Assembly (NCBI RefSeq): GCF_900187405.1
Contig: NZ_LT896716.1
Span: forward strand, 2,484,001 to 2,548,000
Direction: 5' to 3'
DNA: 64,000 nt
DNA from: Geobacter sp. DSM 9736
Lineage (GTDB): Bacteria > Desulfobacterota > Desulfuromonadia > Geobacterales > Geobacteraceae
Under the pieces are notes generated by a model. That model did no database searches. It saw only the letters and a list, made by a program, of their open reading frames with translations, and was not told the origin of the DNA. Position 1 is the first letter of the stretch. Each line of letters begins with the position of its first letter. Shown here one piece after another: positions 8,604 to 16,242 of this stretch. Made by a program: the position numbers and the translations under genes.

Positions 8604-8725
8604 AGGTTGTTCAAAAACAGTCAGATCGTCGCACCCGCAGAAAACTCTCGCGGAGGCGTAGCAGCGCTACGCCGCACAAGGGAGCTTTCGAGGACGGCGG
8701 CGAGATGGCTGTTTTTCAACAACCT
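8604..8725 (+). repeat. Family A palindromic element, copy 2
   Basis: Same ends as copy 1 (AGGTTGTTCAAAAACAG ... CTGTTTTTCAACAACCT) and the core GGCGTAGCAGCGCTACGCC. It is followed 7 bp later by a family B element. Confidence 0.9.
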
Positions 8726-8732
8726 TATCAGC

Positions 8733-8852
8733 GGCGCCAGATTCGCGATGATTCCGTCGTCGGCGACGATCGACGGCCCGCAGGCGTAGCAGCGCCACGT
8801 CGAGGAGCCGGAGGAGGAACCGGCGGCGGAAGGGCGCGAATATGGCGTCGCG
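8733..8852 (+). repeat. Family B palindromic element, copy 1
   Basis: About 120 bp. The ends are imperfect inverted repeats (GGCGCCAGATTCGCG and, complemented, GACGCCATATTCGCG). The core GGCGTAGCAGCGCCACGTC resembles that of family A. The GACGCCATATTCG end lies 3 nt after the TGA of the reverse-strand phospholipase D gene. Confidence 0.9.
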
Positions 8853-10040
8853 TCACAAAAACCAGCTTGCCGGGGCGCTCAGCCGCTCCATCAACCGCAC
8901 CAACACGCCCCGCTGCTCATGTTCCACCAGATCGATCCGGTGTGAGCGGCGGATGTCCTCCTCTATGGCCCTCTCCACCTGCATCCCGAATTCATGGCTG
9001 TCCACCACCACGTTGAGTTCATAATTCCGATGGAAGCTGCGCAGGTCAAGATTTGCCGACCCTATTACGGTCCAGCAACCGTCTATGACCATGACCTTGG
9101 CGTGCAGAATGGTGCCCTGCCGCTCGTAGACCTCCACCCCCGCGCGTAGAAGCGGCCCATAGTAGCTGCGGCTCACGAGCCTTACAAGAGGAACGTCGCT
9201 TTTTTCCGGTAGCACCAGCTGGACGCGGACTCCCCGCCGCGCAGCGCGCAGCAGCGAGCGGAGGAAACGGGGCCCCGGCACGAAATAGGGGGTGAGCACC
9301 TTCACCGTCTCGGAAGCGCCCGCAACGGCCATCATGAAGGCGCTCCGGATGAAGGAGCGGTTGTGGTGGGGACTTCCAGTCACGACCATCAGAGAGGCGT
9401 CACCCGCCTCCCGGTCGGCAAGCGCTGTTTCCTCAGGGATGAACGTATCTCCCCTCTCCTCGACCCATGTCTCAAGGAAGAGCTGCTGCAGGAACGAGAC
9501 CGCGGGCCCTTCTATCCTGACACCCAGGTCGCGCCACTGCTCGCCGGTTTCCTCACCTGCTGCATATTCATCGCCGATGTTGATCCCGCCGAGAAAAGCA
9601 ACGGCGCCATCCACCAGCACCATTTTACGATGGTCCCGCCGGTCGAACCACGCAAGACCCCCGCGAAAGGGGGGAGGGTTGAAGGGGATGCAGCGTACAC
9701 CTCCTTTTTCGAGGTGCCTGAAATAGTAACCGGGAGTATCGAAGCAGCCGACATAGTCGTATAGAAGCCGGACGGAGACACCCCGGGCCGCCGCCGCCAG
9801 AAGGGCCTGAGCGAAGGCAGCGCCGGTACGGTCGCTCCGTATGATATAGAACTCGATGAGAATTTGGTGGCGGGCCTGGGCGAAGGATTCGATCATCGCC
9901 CGAAAGAGTTCGCCGCCGGTATCGAAGAGCCTGACCCGGTTCTGAGGAGAGCAGGCAGCCTCGGTGTTCCTCCTGAACCAGCGGAAGAACCGTGGCGTGC
10001 GAAATATGCGGAATTGCCGCTTGCGCCGCAGCCGGGACAT
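8853..10040 (-). CDS. Phospholipase D / cardiolipin synthase family protein (ClsB-like)
   Basis: This 395-aa protein has two HKD catalytic motifs: H137-K139-D144 (DHRKMVLVDG) and H313-K315-D320 (LHAKVMVIDG...GSANLD). Cardiolipin synthases of this type join phosphatidyl groups at the inner membrane. There are no N-terminal membrane helices as in ClsA, and the length is near ClsB, so the ClsB subtype is the better guess. The N-terminus is very basic (MSRLRRKRQFRIFRTPRFFR), suiting peripheral binding to acidic membranes. The start at 10040 has GGGAGGAG upstream; a longer frame reads into the NifU gene and is rejected. The stop codon abuts a family B repeat. Confidence 0.87.
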   Translation of the reverse strand: MSRLRRKRQFRIFRTPRFFRWFRRNTEAACSPQNRVRLFDTGGELFRAMIESFAQARHQILIEFYIIRSDRTGAAFAQALLAAAARGVSVRLLYDYVGCFDTPGYYFRHLEKGGVRCIPFNPPPFRGGLAWFDRRDHRKMVLVDGAVAFLGGINIGDEYAAGEETGEQWRDLGVRIEGPAVSFLQQLFLETWVEERGDTFIPEETALADREAGDASLMVVTGSPHHNRSFIRSAFMMAVAGASETVKVLTPYFVPGPRFLRSLLRAARRGVRVQLVLPEKSDVPLVRLVSRSYYGPLLRAGVEVYERQGTILHAKVMVIDGCWTVIGSANLDLRSFHRNYELNVVVDSHEFGMQVERAIEEDIRRSHRIDLVEHEQRGVLVRLMERLSAPASWFL

Positions 10041-10103
10041 TACACTCCTCCCAGTGGGTGATTCGACAAACGGAGCTACTGCGCGATGCGCCCCGGATAC
10101 GGA

Positions 10104-10136
10104 AAGGGGCGCGTAACACGGAATTGCGCGCCCCTT
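10104..10136. terminator. Strong hairpin between the NifU-like and phospholipase genes
   Basis: 10-bp perfect stem (AAGGGGCGCG / CGCGCCCCTT) with a 12-nt loop. It lies downstream of the reverse-strand NifU-like gene. On that strand it is followed by only a short T stretch, so termination may be partial. Confidence 0.55.
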
Positions 10137-10168
10137 AGTCCCGATATAAAAGCTAGGGGGATAAGGCT

Positions 10169-10393
10169 CTATTGAACCTGTACGACTTCCTTCACTCCCG
10201 GAACCTTGTCCTTGAGAGTCTTCTCGATCCCCATCTTGAGGGTCATCGTGGACATGGGGCAGTGGCCGCATGCGCCTACAAGCTTCACCTTGACCACTCC
10301 GTCCGGCGAAACGTCAACGAGCTCAACGTCCCCACCGTCGTTCTGCAGGGCAGGACGAATCAGCTCCAGAACTTTCTTTACGTCTTCAACCAT
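10169..10393 (-). CDS. NifU C-terminal domain (Nfu-type) Fe-S scaffold protein
   Basis: This 74-aa protein consists only of the NifU C-terminal domain: [18 protein letters not shown] followed by the cluster-binding motif C42-G-H-C45 ([14 protein letters not shown]). Such proteins carry and deliver [4Fe-4S] clusters to apo-proteins in the cytoplasm. The chosen start (10393) has AGGAGG at good spacing; a longer frame adds 11 unlikely residues. It lies 60 bp downstream of the aspartase gene on the same strand and may be co-transcribed with it. Confidence 0.92.
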   Translation of the reverse strand: MVEDVKKVLELIRPALQNDGGDVELVDVSPDGVVKVKLVGACGHCPMSTMTLKMGIEKTLKDKVPGVKEVVQVQ

Positions 10394-10453
10394 CGTGTCT
10401 TCCTCCTTAGTTTTTCGTACTTCCATTGTACCAGAGAGCTTCCTGGAAAAGAA

Positions 10454-11854
10454 TTACTTCTGCCCCGGCACTCCCGGGGTCGTCAGCGGATACGGGTCGA
10501 GTATGCGCGCCAGCATCTGCGGGGTGAGAAGCTCCCGCGCAACGATGATATCCCTGACGCTCCGGCCCGTCTTGACCGACTCCTTCGCCACTTCGGCAGC
10601 AGCCTCGTATCCGAGGTAGGGCGCAAGCACCGTCACCAGCCCCACAGACTCCTCGAAATAGCGCAGACACCGGGTCTGGCTGGCGGTTATTCCCGAGATG
10701 CACGCCTCGCTGAACTTGCGCACACCGTTCGTCAGGATCTCCAACGAGAACAACAGGTTGTATGCAATTACAGGCATCATAACGTTCAGTTCCAGTTGCC
10801 CCGCCTGGACGGCCAGCGCCACCACCGTGTCCGCCCCCATCACCTGAAATCCGACCATGTTCATCATCTCTGCGATGGAGGGATTCACTTTACCGGGCAT
10901 GATGGAGGACCCGGGCTGGACCGCCGGCAGGGATATCTCGCCCAGGCCGGTGCGGGGGCCGGATGCGAGCAGGCGCAGGTCGTTGGAGATTCGCACGAGG
11001 TTGGCCGAGAGCCCCTTCAGCGCGGAGCTGAGGGCAAGGAACGGCTCCATGTTCTGGGTGCGCTCGACCAGATTGCCGCCGCGCCTCACTGGAAAACCGG
11101 TTTCCGCTTCGATGCCGGCCACAACCAGGTCGATGTATTGGTCTTCGGCATTGAGACCCGTACCCACTGCGGTTGCGCCGATTCCCAGCTCGCACAGTTC
11201 TGGAAGCGTCCGTTCAATGGCCTCCATATTCTTCCGGATGGCGGTGGCGTATGCCTCGAATTCCTGACCTAGCCGTATCGGGACGGCGTCCTGAAGATGA
11301 GTGCGCCCCGATTTGATGATACCGTCGAACTCGCGACCTTTTTCGCTCAGTTCGTTCTGCAGCCCCTCCAGCACCGGACGCAATCCCTCCACCAGGCGCA
11401 GAGACGCTATCCTCATGGCGGTCGGAAAGACGTCGTTGGTGGACTGAGCCATATTGACGTGATCGTTGGGGTGAACCTTCTGCCGATTCCCCCTGTCGCA
11501 GCCGAGCAGTTCACCCGCCCTCGCCGCCAGCACCTCGTTCACGTTCATGTTGTGAGAGGTACCGGCTCCCGCCTGGAAGGGGTCCACGACGAACTGGTCA
11601 GCCAACCCGCCGGCAATCGCCTCGTCGGCGGCCCGCACTATAGCCTCCCCCAATTCCTGCGGCAGACGCCCCGTAGCCATGTTCGCGCCGGCTGCGCATT
11701 TCTTGATGACGAGGGTGCTCCACACGAGCGCAGGATGCGGCTTCAGCCCCGAGATAGGGAAATTCGCAAGAGCCCGCGCGGTCTGCGCGCCGTAATACGC
11801 GTCCGCCGGAACCTCGACCTCCCCCAAGGTATCTTTCTCGATGCGTGTGGACAT
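10454..11854 (-). CDS. aspA: Aspartate ammonia-lyase (aspartase/fumarase superfamily)
   Basis: This 466-aa cytoplasmic lyase converts aspartate to fumarate plus ammonia, or, if it were a class II fumarase, fumarate to malate. Superfamily motifs are clear: GAGTSHNMNVNE (96-107), HPNDHVNMAQSTND (128-141) and the catalytic loop GSSIMPGKVNP (315-325). The sequence after the loop (SIAEMMNMVGFQVMG) and the N-terminal YYGAQTARALANFPISG lean toward aspartase rather than FumC, but this needs alignment. The start at 11854 follows GAGGATTC; an upstream frame would translate repeat DNA. A family A element begins only 17 bp upstream, so the promoter must lie within or beyond the repeat. Confidence 0.75.
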   Translation of the reverse strand: MSTRIEKDTLGEVEVPADAYYGAQTARALANFPISGLKPHPALVWSTLVIKKCAAGANMATGRLPQELGEAIVRAADEAIAGGLADQFVVDPFQAGAGTSHNMNVNEVLAARAGELLGCDRGNRQKVHPNDHVNMAQSTNDVFPTAMRIASLRLVEGLRPVLEGLQNELSEKGREFDGIIKSGRTHLQDAVPIRLGQEFEAYATAIRKNMEAIERTLPELCELGIGATAVGTGLNAEDQYIDLVVAGIEAETGFPVRRGGNLVERTQNMEPFLALSSALKGLSANLVRISNDLRLLASGPRTGLGEISLPAVQPGSSIMPGKVNPSIAEMMNMVGFQVMGADTVVALAVQAGQLELNVMMPVIAYNLLFSLEILTNGVRKFSEACISGITASQTRCLRYFEESVGLVTVLAPYLGYEAAAEVAKESVKTGRSVRDIIVARELLTPQMLARILDPYPLTTPGVPGQK

Positions 11855-11871
11855 GCCGAATCCTCTAATGC

Positions 11872-11988
11872 GGTTGTTGAAAAACAACCATCTCGCCGCC
11901 GTCCTCGAAAGCCGCCGTGTGCGGCGTAGCGCAGCTACGCCTTGTGGCTTTCTGCGGGTGCGACGATCTGTCTGTTTTTGAACAACCT
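11872..11988 (-). repeat. Family A palindromic element, copy 3 (inverted)
   Basis: Ends GGTTGTTGAAAAACA ... TGTTTTTGAACAACC, core GCGGCGTAGCGCAGCTACGCC. It sits between the aspA start codon and a family B element. Confidence 0.9.
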
Positions 11989-12010
11989 GGGTTTCAACAA
12001 CAGGCTACAA

Positions 12011-12131
12011 GCGACGTCAGATTCGCGATGATTCCGTCGTCGGCGACGACAGACGGCCCGCAGGCGTAGCAGCGCTACGTCGAGGAGCCTAAGGAGGAGC
12101 CGGCGGCGGAAGGGAGCGAATATGGCGTCGC
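12011..12131 (+). repeat. Family B palindromic element, copy 2
   Basis: Very similar to the copy at 8733: the same ATTCGCGATGATTCCGTCGT segment near the left end and GCGAATATGGCGTC at the right end. The core is GGCGTAGCAGCGCTACGTC. Its right end lies about 5 nt from the TAG of the reverse-strand rubrerythrin-like gene, in the same relative orientation as the other B copies. Confidence 0.9.
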
Positions 12132-12134
12132 CCC

Positions 12135-12590
12135 CTAGTTTCCCGTCAAGGCTGTGTACTTTTCCTCGATCACCCGCAGATGCTCCTTCTCCTCGTCCCG
12201 GAGCCTCTCCAGCATCGCCTTGCCGTCGGGGTCGCTGGTCCGCGCTGCAAGCGACTCGAAGAAGTCGATCCCCTTCCGCTCTATGTCCATCGCCACCTTG
12301 AGCGCCTCAAGGTCGTCGGTGCCGAAACCGACATGGTCCGCCCCTTCGGCATCCAGCGTGATGGTGGAGCCGCCGTAGAAAACCCAGCGCCCCCCCTCAT
12401 GGAGGGAGGAATAGAGTTCGTTCAGACGCAGGTAGTGCTCCTCCTCAGTCTTGGCGAGCCACCGGAACATGCGCTTTCCCGCCGGGTGGAACGTCTTCTG
12501 CTCGGCCTCGACATAGAAGTCGAATGTCTCCTTCTCCAGCTCCAGCGCCCGCATGATGGCATCGAGGGTTTCCTTCCTGCTCTCCGTCAT
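12135..12590 (-). CDS. Ferritin-like/rubrerythrin-type diiron protein
   Basis: This 151-aa all-helical protein has two ferritin-like half repeats. The first carries E(x)nETFDFYVEAEQ and EEEHYLRL; the second carries DIERKGIDFFESLA and DEEKEHLRV. The two ExxH motifs and helix glutamates are the ligands of a non-haem diiron centre. There is no rubredoxin domain, so it is a rubrerythrin-like protein of unknown redox partner; a role in peroxide or oxygen defence is inferred from the family. The start at 12590 has AGGAGAG and overlaps the stop of the HAD gene (ATGA), giving a two-gene operon. A family B repeat follows its stop codon. Confidence 0.85.
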   Translation of the reverse strand: MTESRKETLDAIMRALELEKETFDFYVEAEQKTFHPAGKRMFRWLAKTEEEHYLRLNELYSSLHEGGRWVFYGGSTITLDAEGADHVGFGTDDLEALKVAMDIERKGIDFFESLAARTSDPDGKAMLERLRDEEKEHLRVIEEKYTALTGN

Positions 12591-13246
12591 AAACTCTCCT
12601 CGTGTAGTAATTTGCAAAGTGGAAACAGCTCCTCGACGCTCTTGACAAGACAGACGGCGCACCCAAGGTCTGCGGGGAGGCGCAGATCCACGTCGTAGCG
12701 GTCCCCCACGAACAGACACTCTTCGGGTTTCCTTCCGATCTCGCGAAGAATAAACTCCAGCGTCTCCCGGTCCGGCTTAGGCTTCCAGGTTTCCTCGATG
12801 GTGAAGACGCGCTGGAACAGGCCGCTCACTCCGATGGTCTTCATGATCCGCTCGGCAAGGCGCCGGTTGTTGTTGGTGTAGACGAAGAGTTCGAATCCGC
12901 CGGCCAGCAGCCGTATCAGCTCCACCACCCGCTCGTCCGTCCGGATGAAGCGTTCCGGCTCCAGTTCGGAGGCAAACTTGTGATGCAGATCCCGCAGGTC
13001 CCCTCCAAGCTCCACGCAGGCCTGGCTCAGGGTTGCGGCAGAGCCGCTCCGCTCGGTGAGGGCTTTCCTTGTGCGGGCAACCAGCGTTTCGGCTTCGGAA
13101 ACGCTTATCCCCTTGAGGTCGGCAAGATAGCCGCACGCGGTTTCCGTTATCGCGCGTCCAAGATCGGCGCTGACGTAGAGGGTACCGTCAAGATCGAAAA
13201 TGAGGCTTCTGATATGATTGTTCACAATTCTTCCGTCGCCGTTCAT
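12587..13246 (-). CDS. HAD-superfamily hydrolase (phosphatase-like, IA subfamily)
   Basis: This 219-aa cytoplasmic protein has the HAD motifs in order: nucleophile motif FDLDGTLY (near residue 17), motif II VYTNNN, Lys of motif III in ETWKPKPDRETLEF, and motif IV VGDRYDVDL. This fits a phosphoglycolate phosphatase or pyrimidine 5'-nucleotidase-like enzyme; substrate unknown. The stop overlaps the ferritin-like gene by 4 nt. The ATG at 13246 has no clear ribosome site; a GTG eight codons in is an alternative. Confidence 0.82.
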   Translation of the reverse strand: MNGDGRIVNNHIRSLIFDLDGTLYVSADLGRAITETACGYLADLKGISVSEAETLVARTRKALTERSGSAATLSQACVELGGDLRDLHHKFASELEPERFIRTDERVVELIRLLAGGFELFVYTNNNRRLAERIMKTIGVSGLFQRVFTIEETWKPKPDRETLEFILREIGRKPEECLFVGDRYDVDLRLPADLGCAVCLVKSVEELFPLCKLLHEESL

Positions 13247-13276
13247 TAAGCAAGTCTACCACCCGAAGTCAGGCTG

Positions 13277-14458
13277 TCAAAACCCGCTTCCCCAATCGCG
13301 CATGCACAGAAGCCGCGGCTCCGCCACCCCCTTCGCCTGCACTAGCACCTTGAACGTGTCCCCCATGCCGCCGTCCGGAAGGATGAGCTTCTTGAGGGCG
13401 AGCCTGTTCTTGAGCCGCTCCTCCTCCGATCCGGCACGCTCTTCCAGCGCCATGATCTCCTCCATCATCCCGGCCCCCATGAGGAACCGGTACTGCTCCC
13501 CGTACCAGACGGTCCGCAGCCCCGCCCGCTCACCCCCGCGGGAAAGGGCCGTAAAATCGACATGGGTGGTTATGTCCTGCTCACCGAGACGGGCATACGG
13601 GTCCTCCTCGGTTGTATGACGGTAATAGCAGAGGAGGGTGCCGTTTTTCCTTGCAGGGGCATACAGTTCGTCAGCCAGGTATCCGTAGTCGATGGTCAGA
13701 ACGAAACCTCTTTCAAGGGCAGCGGCGGCAGCCTCGATCCAGCGGAGCGCGGCCAGGTTTACTTCGGCTCGCTGCCCTTCATGCAGAACGACCCCATCCT
13801 CCTGCAGGTACTGCTCGATCTCGGGGGTTGAAGGAGCATCGGCGATTTCCATGAGATCGCCGTTCACCGCCGTGACGTAGACTTCCTGGAGCCCGGCGCG
13901 GGTCATCTCGACCACATGGGTGGGGAAGGAATCGATCAGCTCGTTGGAAAGGATGCAGCCTGTAATCCTGAGGCTTCCGGCGGAGAGTTCCTCCGGAGTG
14001 CTCCACGCCGGCTTGTCGGGGTGAGCGGCAAGGATTTCCTGCTGCGCCGACCGGAGCGATGGTTCCTTCTCGATCAGACGGTAGGTAAGCGCGTCGTAGC
14101 AGCGCGGGTTCAGCTCACGGATCGCGTCGAGGATATCCCGGGCGAGGCGGCCTCCCCCTGCTCCGACCTCCACAACGGAGAAGCCGGAGGGCTCTCCCAG
14201 GTTCTCCCACATCCGGCAAAGCTCCCGGCTTATGAGCCTGCCGAACACCGCATGGACGTTGCTGCTCGTATAGAAGTCCCCTTCGGCCCCGACCTTTCGC
14301 CCGGGAGAGGTATAGTACCCGAGCCCCGGCTCGTAGAGGCACGCAGCCATGAATTCCGCAAAGGTGATCTTACCCCGTGTCCCTATTCTGTCGACAAGGA
14401 CCTCATGCAGCCTGCTTTTCCCTTTCTGCTCCACCACAACCTCCTGAAAGTCGATCAT
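13277..14458 (-). CDS. SAM-dependent methyltransferase, MidA/NDUFAF7 family (DUF185)
   Basis: This protein of up to 393 aa matches the COG1565/DUF185 family: ITFAEFMAACLYEPGLGYY, YTSSNVHAVFGRLISREL, then the SAM-binding loop VVEVGAGGGRLARDIL. The eukaryotic relative NDUFAF7 methylates an arginine of complex I; the bacterial substrate is not established. The ATG at 14458 lacks a ribosome site. A GTG at codon 9 is preceded by AGGAGG, so the true protein may be about 8 residues shorter. It is divergent from the periplasmic binding protein operon. Confidence 0.85.
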   Translation of the reverse strand: MIDFQEVVVEQKGKSRLHEVLVDRIGTRGKITFAEFMAACLYEPGLGYYTSPGRKVGAEGDFYTSSNVHAVFGRLISRELCRMWENLGEPSGFSVVEVGAGGGRLARDILDAIRELNPRCYDALTYRLIEKEPSLRSAQQEILAAHPDKPAWSTPEELSAGSLRITGCILSNELIDSFPTHVVEMTRAGLQEVYVTAVNGDLMEIADAPSTPEIEQYLQEDGVVLHEGQRAEVNLAALRWIEAAAAALERGFVLTIDYGYLADELYAPARKNGTLLCYYRHTTEEDPYARLGEQDITTHVDFTALSRGGERAGLRTVWYGEQYRFLMGAGMMEEIMALEERAGSEEERLKNRLALKKLILPDGGMGDTFKVLVQAKGVAEPRLLCMRDWGSGF

Positions 14459-14527
14459 TTATAGTGCATGGGCCTGCGTTTGTCAACCGGGCCCGCCCAC
14501 CTGGAAGAGAAGGGGGGATCGGCGGAT

Positions 14528-14563
14528 GTAAAGTATTTTTACCGAGTTGTAAACCATTTTTAC
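14528..14563 (+). promoter_or_regulatory. Double GTAAA-N5-TTTAC operator upstream of the binding-protein/MCP operon
   Basis: Two 15-bp dyads (14528-14542 and 14549-14563), each GTAAA-N5-TTTAC, are spaced exactly 21 bp start to start. That is two helical turns, so both would face the same side of the DNA. They lie about 45-80 bp upstream of a TATAGT -10-like box (14606-14611) that lacks a good -35. This arrangement suggests a dimeric activator. The regulator is unknown. Confidence 0.6.
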
Positions 14564-14636
14564 ACAAAGAACTAAAGTACAAGTTTCTAACGCCGAAGCG
14601 CCATCTATAGTCTGTACTCACCAGAAGGAGGTTTAC

Positions 14637-15398
14637 ATGAAAAAGCTTTATGTCGTACTGGCGGCTCTCTGCAGTCTGGTTCTGACTTCCGGCACCTCCC
14701 GGGGAGAGGAGCTAGTAATAGGAGCAGGCGCAGCTCCCACCGAAAACGTGCTCAAGCCGGTGAAGGATCCATTCGAAAAGGCAACCGGCATCAGGCTGAC
14801 CATAATCTCGTCGGGACCGAAAAACGCCCTGCTGGAAATGGATAAGGGGTCGGTGGAGGCAGCGGCTGCCGGGCTTTCGTTCCAGGACTGGATGAAGCTG
14901 ATGGAAAAGGAAGGGGCCCCGGTCAAGGACCCCGCGGCCCTGCAGCAGACGGTGATCGGCCGCGACCGGATCGTGGTGATCGTCAACAAGGAGAACCCGG
15001 TCACTAAACTCTCCAGGGAACAGCTCCAGGGGATCTTCAGCGGCCGGACGGAGAACTGGAAGGACGTGGGGGGGAGCGATACCCCGGTTCTGATCGTGTG
15101 GGGGAAGCTGATCCCGGGAACGAACAGCATGTTCTCGGCAAGGGTGCTGGACGGCACGCCGGTGACGACCGATCTCGTGGAAGCCACCACCGCCGAAGAT
15201 GTCCGGCAGAACATAGCCGCGAATCCGTCGGCCATCGGAATCGGCCCCGTCGCCATCCTCGACGGCAGCATCAAAGCCGTGGAAGCGCCGGAAGTAACCC
15301 GGGACATCGTGCTGGTCACGAAAGGGAAGCCTTCCGCGAAAGTACAGAAACTGCTGACCTTCATCAAGGGTGAAGGACAAAAATACATCAAGCAGTAA
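14637..15398 (+). CDS. Phosphate-type (PstS-like) periplasmic binding protein, paralog 1
   Basis: This 253-aa exported protein has a signal peptide (MKKLYVVLAALCSLVLTSG...SRG). The mature part is a PBP-like domain (AGAAPTENVLKPVKDPFEKATGIRLTI; ENPVTKLSREQLQGIFSGRTENWKDVGG), found in phosphate and related anion-binding proteins. A very good ribosome site (GGAGG) precedes 14637. It is the first gene of a three-gene unit with a close paralog and a chemoreceptor. No pst transport genes are adjacent, so it may act as a ligand-capturing sensor for the receptor rather than for uptake. Ligand not deducible. Confidence 0.85.
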   Translation: MKKLYVVLAALCSLVLTSGTSRGEELVIGAGAAPTENVLKPVKDPFEKATGIRLTIISSGPKNALLEMDKGSVEAAAAGLSFQDWMKLMEKEGAPVKDPAALQQTVIGRDRIVVIVNKENPVTKLSREQLQGIFSGRTENWKDVGGSDTPVLIVWGKLIPGTNSMFSARVLDGTPVTTDLVEATTAEDVRQNIAANPSAIGIGPVAILDGSIKAVEAPEVTRDIVLVTKGKPSAKVQKLLTFIKGEGQKYIKQ

Positions 15399-15420
15399 TT
15401 TCATCAACAGGAGGTATGTC

Positions 15421-16173
15421 ATGCGCAAAGCAGCACTGGTACTCGCACTTCTTTCACTTACGGTGGCGGGAGCCGCGGGAGCGGAAGAAATCAAGGTCGG
15501 CGGAGGGGGCGCTTCCATCGCCACCGCCTTCGTCCCAGTCAAGCCCCATTTCGAGAAGGCTACCGGAATGAATCTCATCAATCTCCAGAGCACGCCGAAG
15601 AACGGGCTCATCGACCTGGTCCAGGGCAAGCTGGATGCCGCAGTCTCCGCCGTCGCCCTCGAAGGTATGATCGCCGGCGCCGAGAAGGATGGCGTGAAGG
15701 TCGATCCCGCTTCCCTCCAGGTTACCCCTGTGGCGAAGAACAAGACCGTGGCCTTTGTCCACAAGGACAACACGGTGAAGAAGCTCAGCAAGGCGCAGCT
15801 GAAGGGGATCTTCACCGGCAAGATCGCCAACTGGAAGGAAGTCGGCGGCCCGGACAAGGACATCATCGTGGTCTGGGGCAAGAACAGCCCGGGGCAGAAT
15901 GCCCAGTTCGTGAAGGGTATTCTTGACGGCGAGCCGGTGACCAAGGAACACCTGGAAGCGACCGACTACGCCAGCATCAAGCAGACCGTCGCTTCCAACC
16001 CGGAGGGCATCGGCATCGATCCCCTCTCCTTCGCAGACGACACCTTCAAGCCGGTGGAGATGGACGTGGAGCTGACAAGCCCCATCATCCTCATCACCAA
16101 GGGGAAACCCTCGGCCAAGGTCCAGAAGCTCATCGACTTCGTCAAGGGTGAAGGACAGAAATACATCAAGTAA
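15421..16173 (+). CDS. Phosphate-type (PstS-like) periplasmic binding protein, paralog 2
   Basis: This 250-aa paralog shares its plan with the preceding gene: signal peptide MRKAALVLALLSLTVAGAAGA, then GGGGASIATAFVPVKPHFEKATG, KLSKAQLKGIFTGKIANWKEVGG and an almost identical tail (KGKPSAKVQKL...FIKGEGQKYIK in gene 1; FVKGEGQKYIK here). The equal ends and 22-bp spacing point to a tandem duplication. The ligand-loop residues differ (SSGPKNALLEMDKGSVEA against QSTPKNGLIDLVQGKLDA), so the two may bind different ligands. AGGAGG lies upstream of 15421. Confidence 0.85.
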   Translation: MRKAALVLALLSLTVAGAAGAEEIKVGGGGASIATAFVPVKPHFEKATGMNLINLQSTPKNGLIDLVQGKLDAAVSAVALEGMIAGAEKDGVKVDPASLQVTPVAKNKTVAFVHKDNTVKKLSKAQLKGIFTGKIANWKEVGGPDKDIIVVWGKNSPGQNAQFVKGILDGEPVTKEHLEATDYASIKQTVASNPEGIGIDPLSFADDTFKPVEMDVELTSPIILITKGKPSAKVQKLIDFVKGEGQKYIK

Positions 16174-16182
16174 TTGTACCAA

Positions 16183-16213
16183 GGGGCGCTGCCTTGAGAC
16201 CCGGCAGCGCCCC
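16183..16213. terminator. Perfect 11-bp hairpin between the second binding protein gene and the MCP gene
   Basis: GGGGCGCTGCC / GGCAGCGCCCC with a 9-nt loop and no T-run after it. It may lower read-through into the chemoreceptor gene or protect the abundant upstream mRNA from 3' decay. Confidence 0.6.
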
Positions 16214-16242
16214 GCTGCAATCATTTTCGTGGAGGCCTCTGT

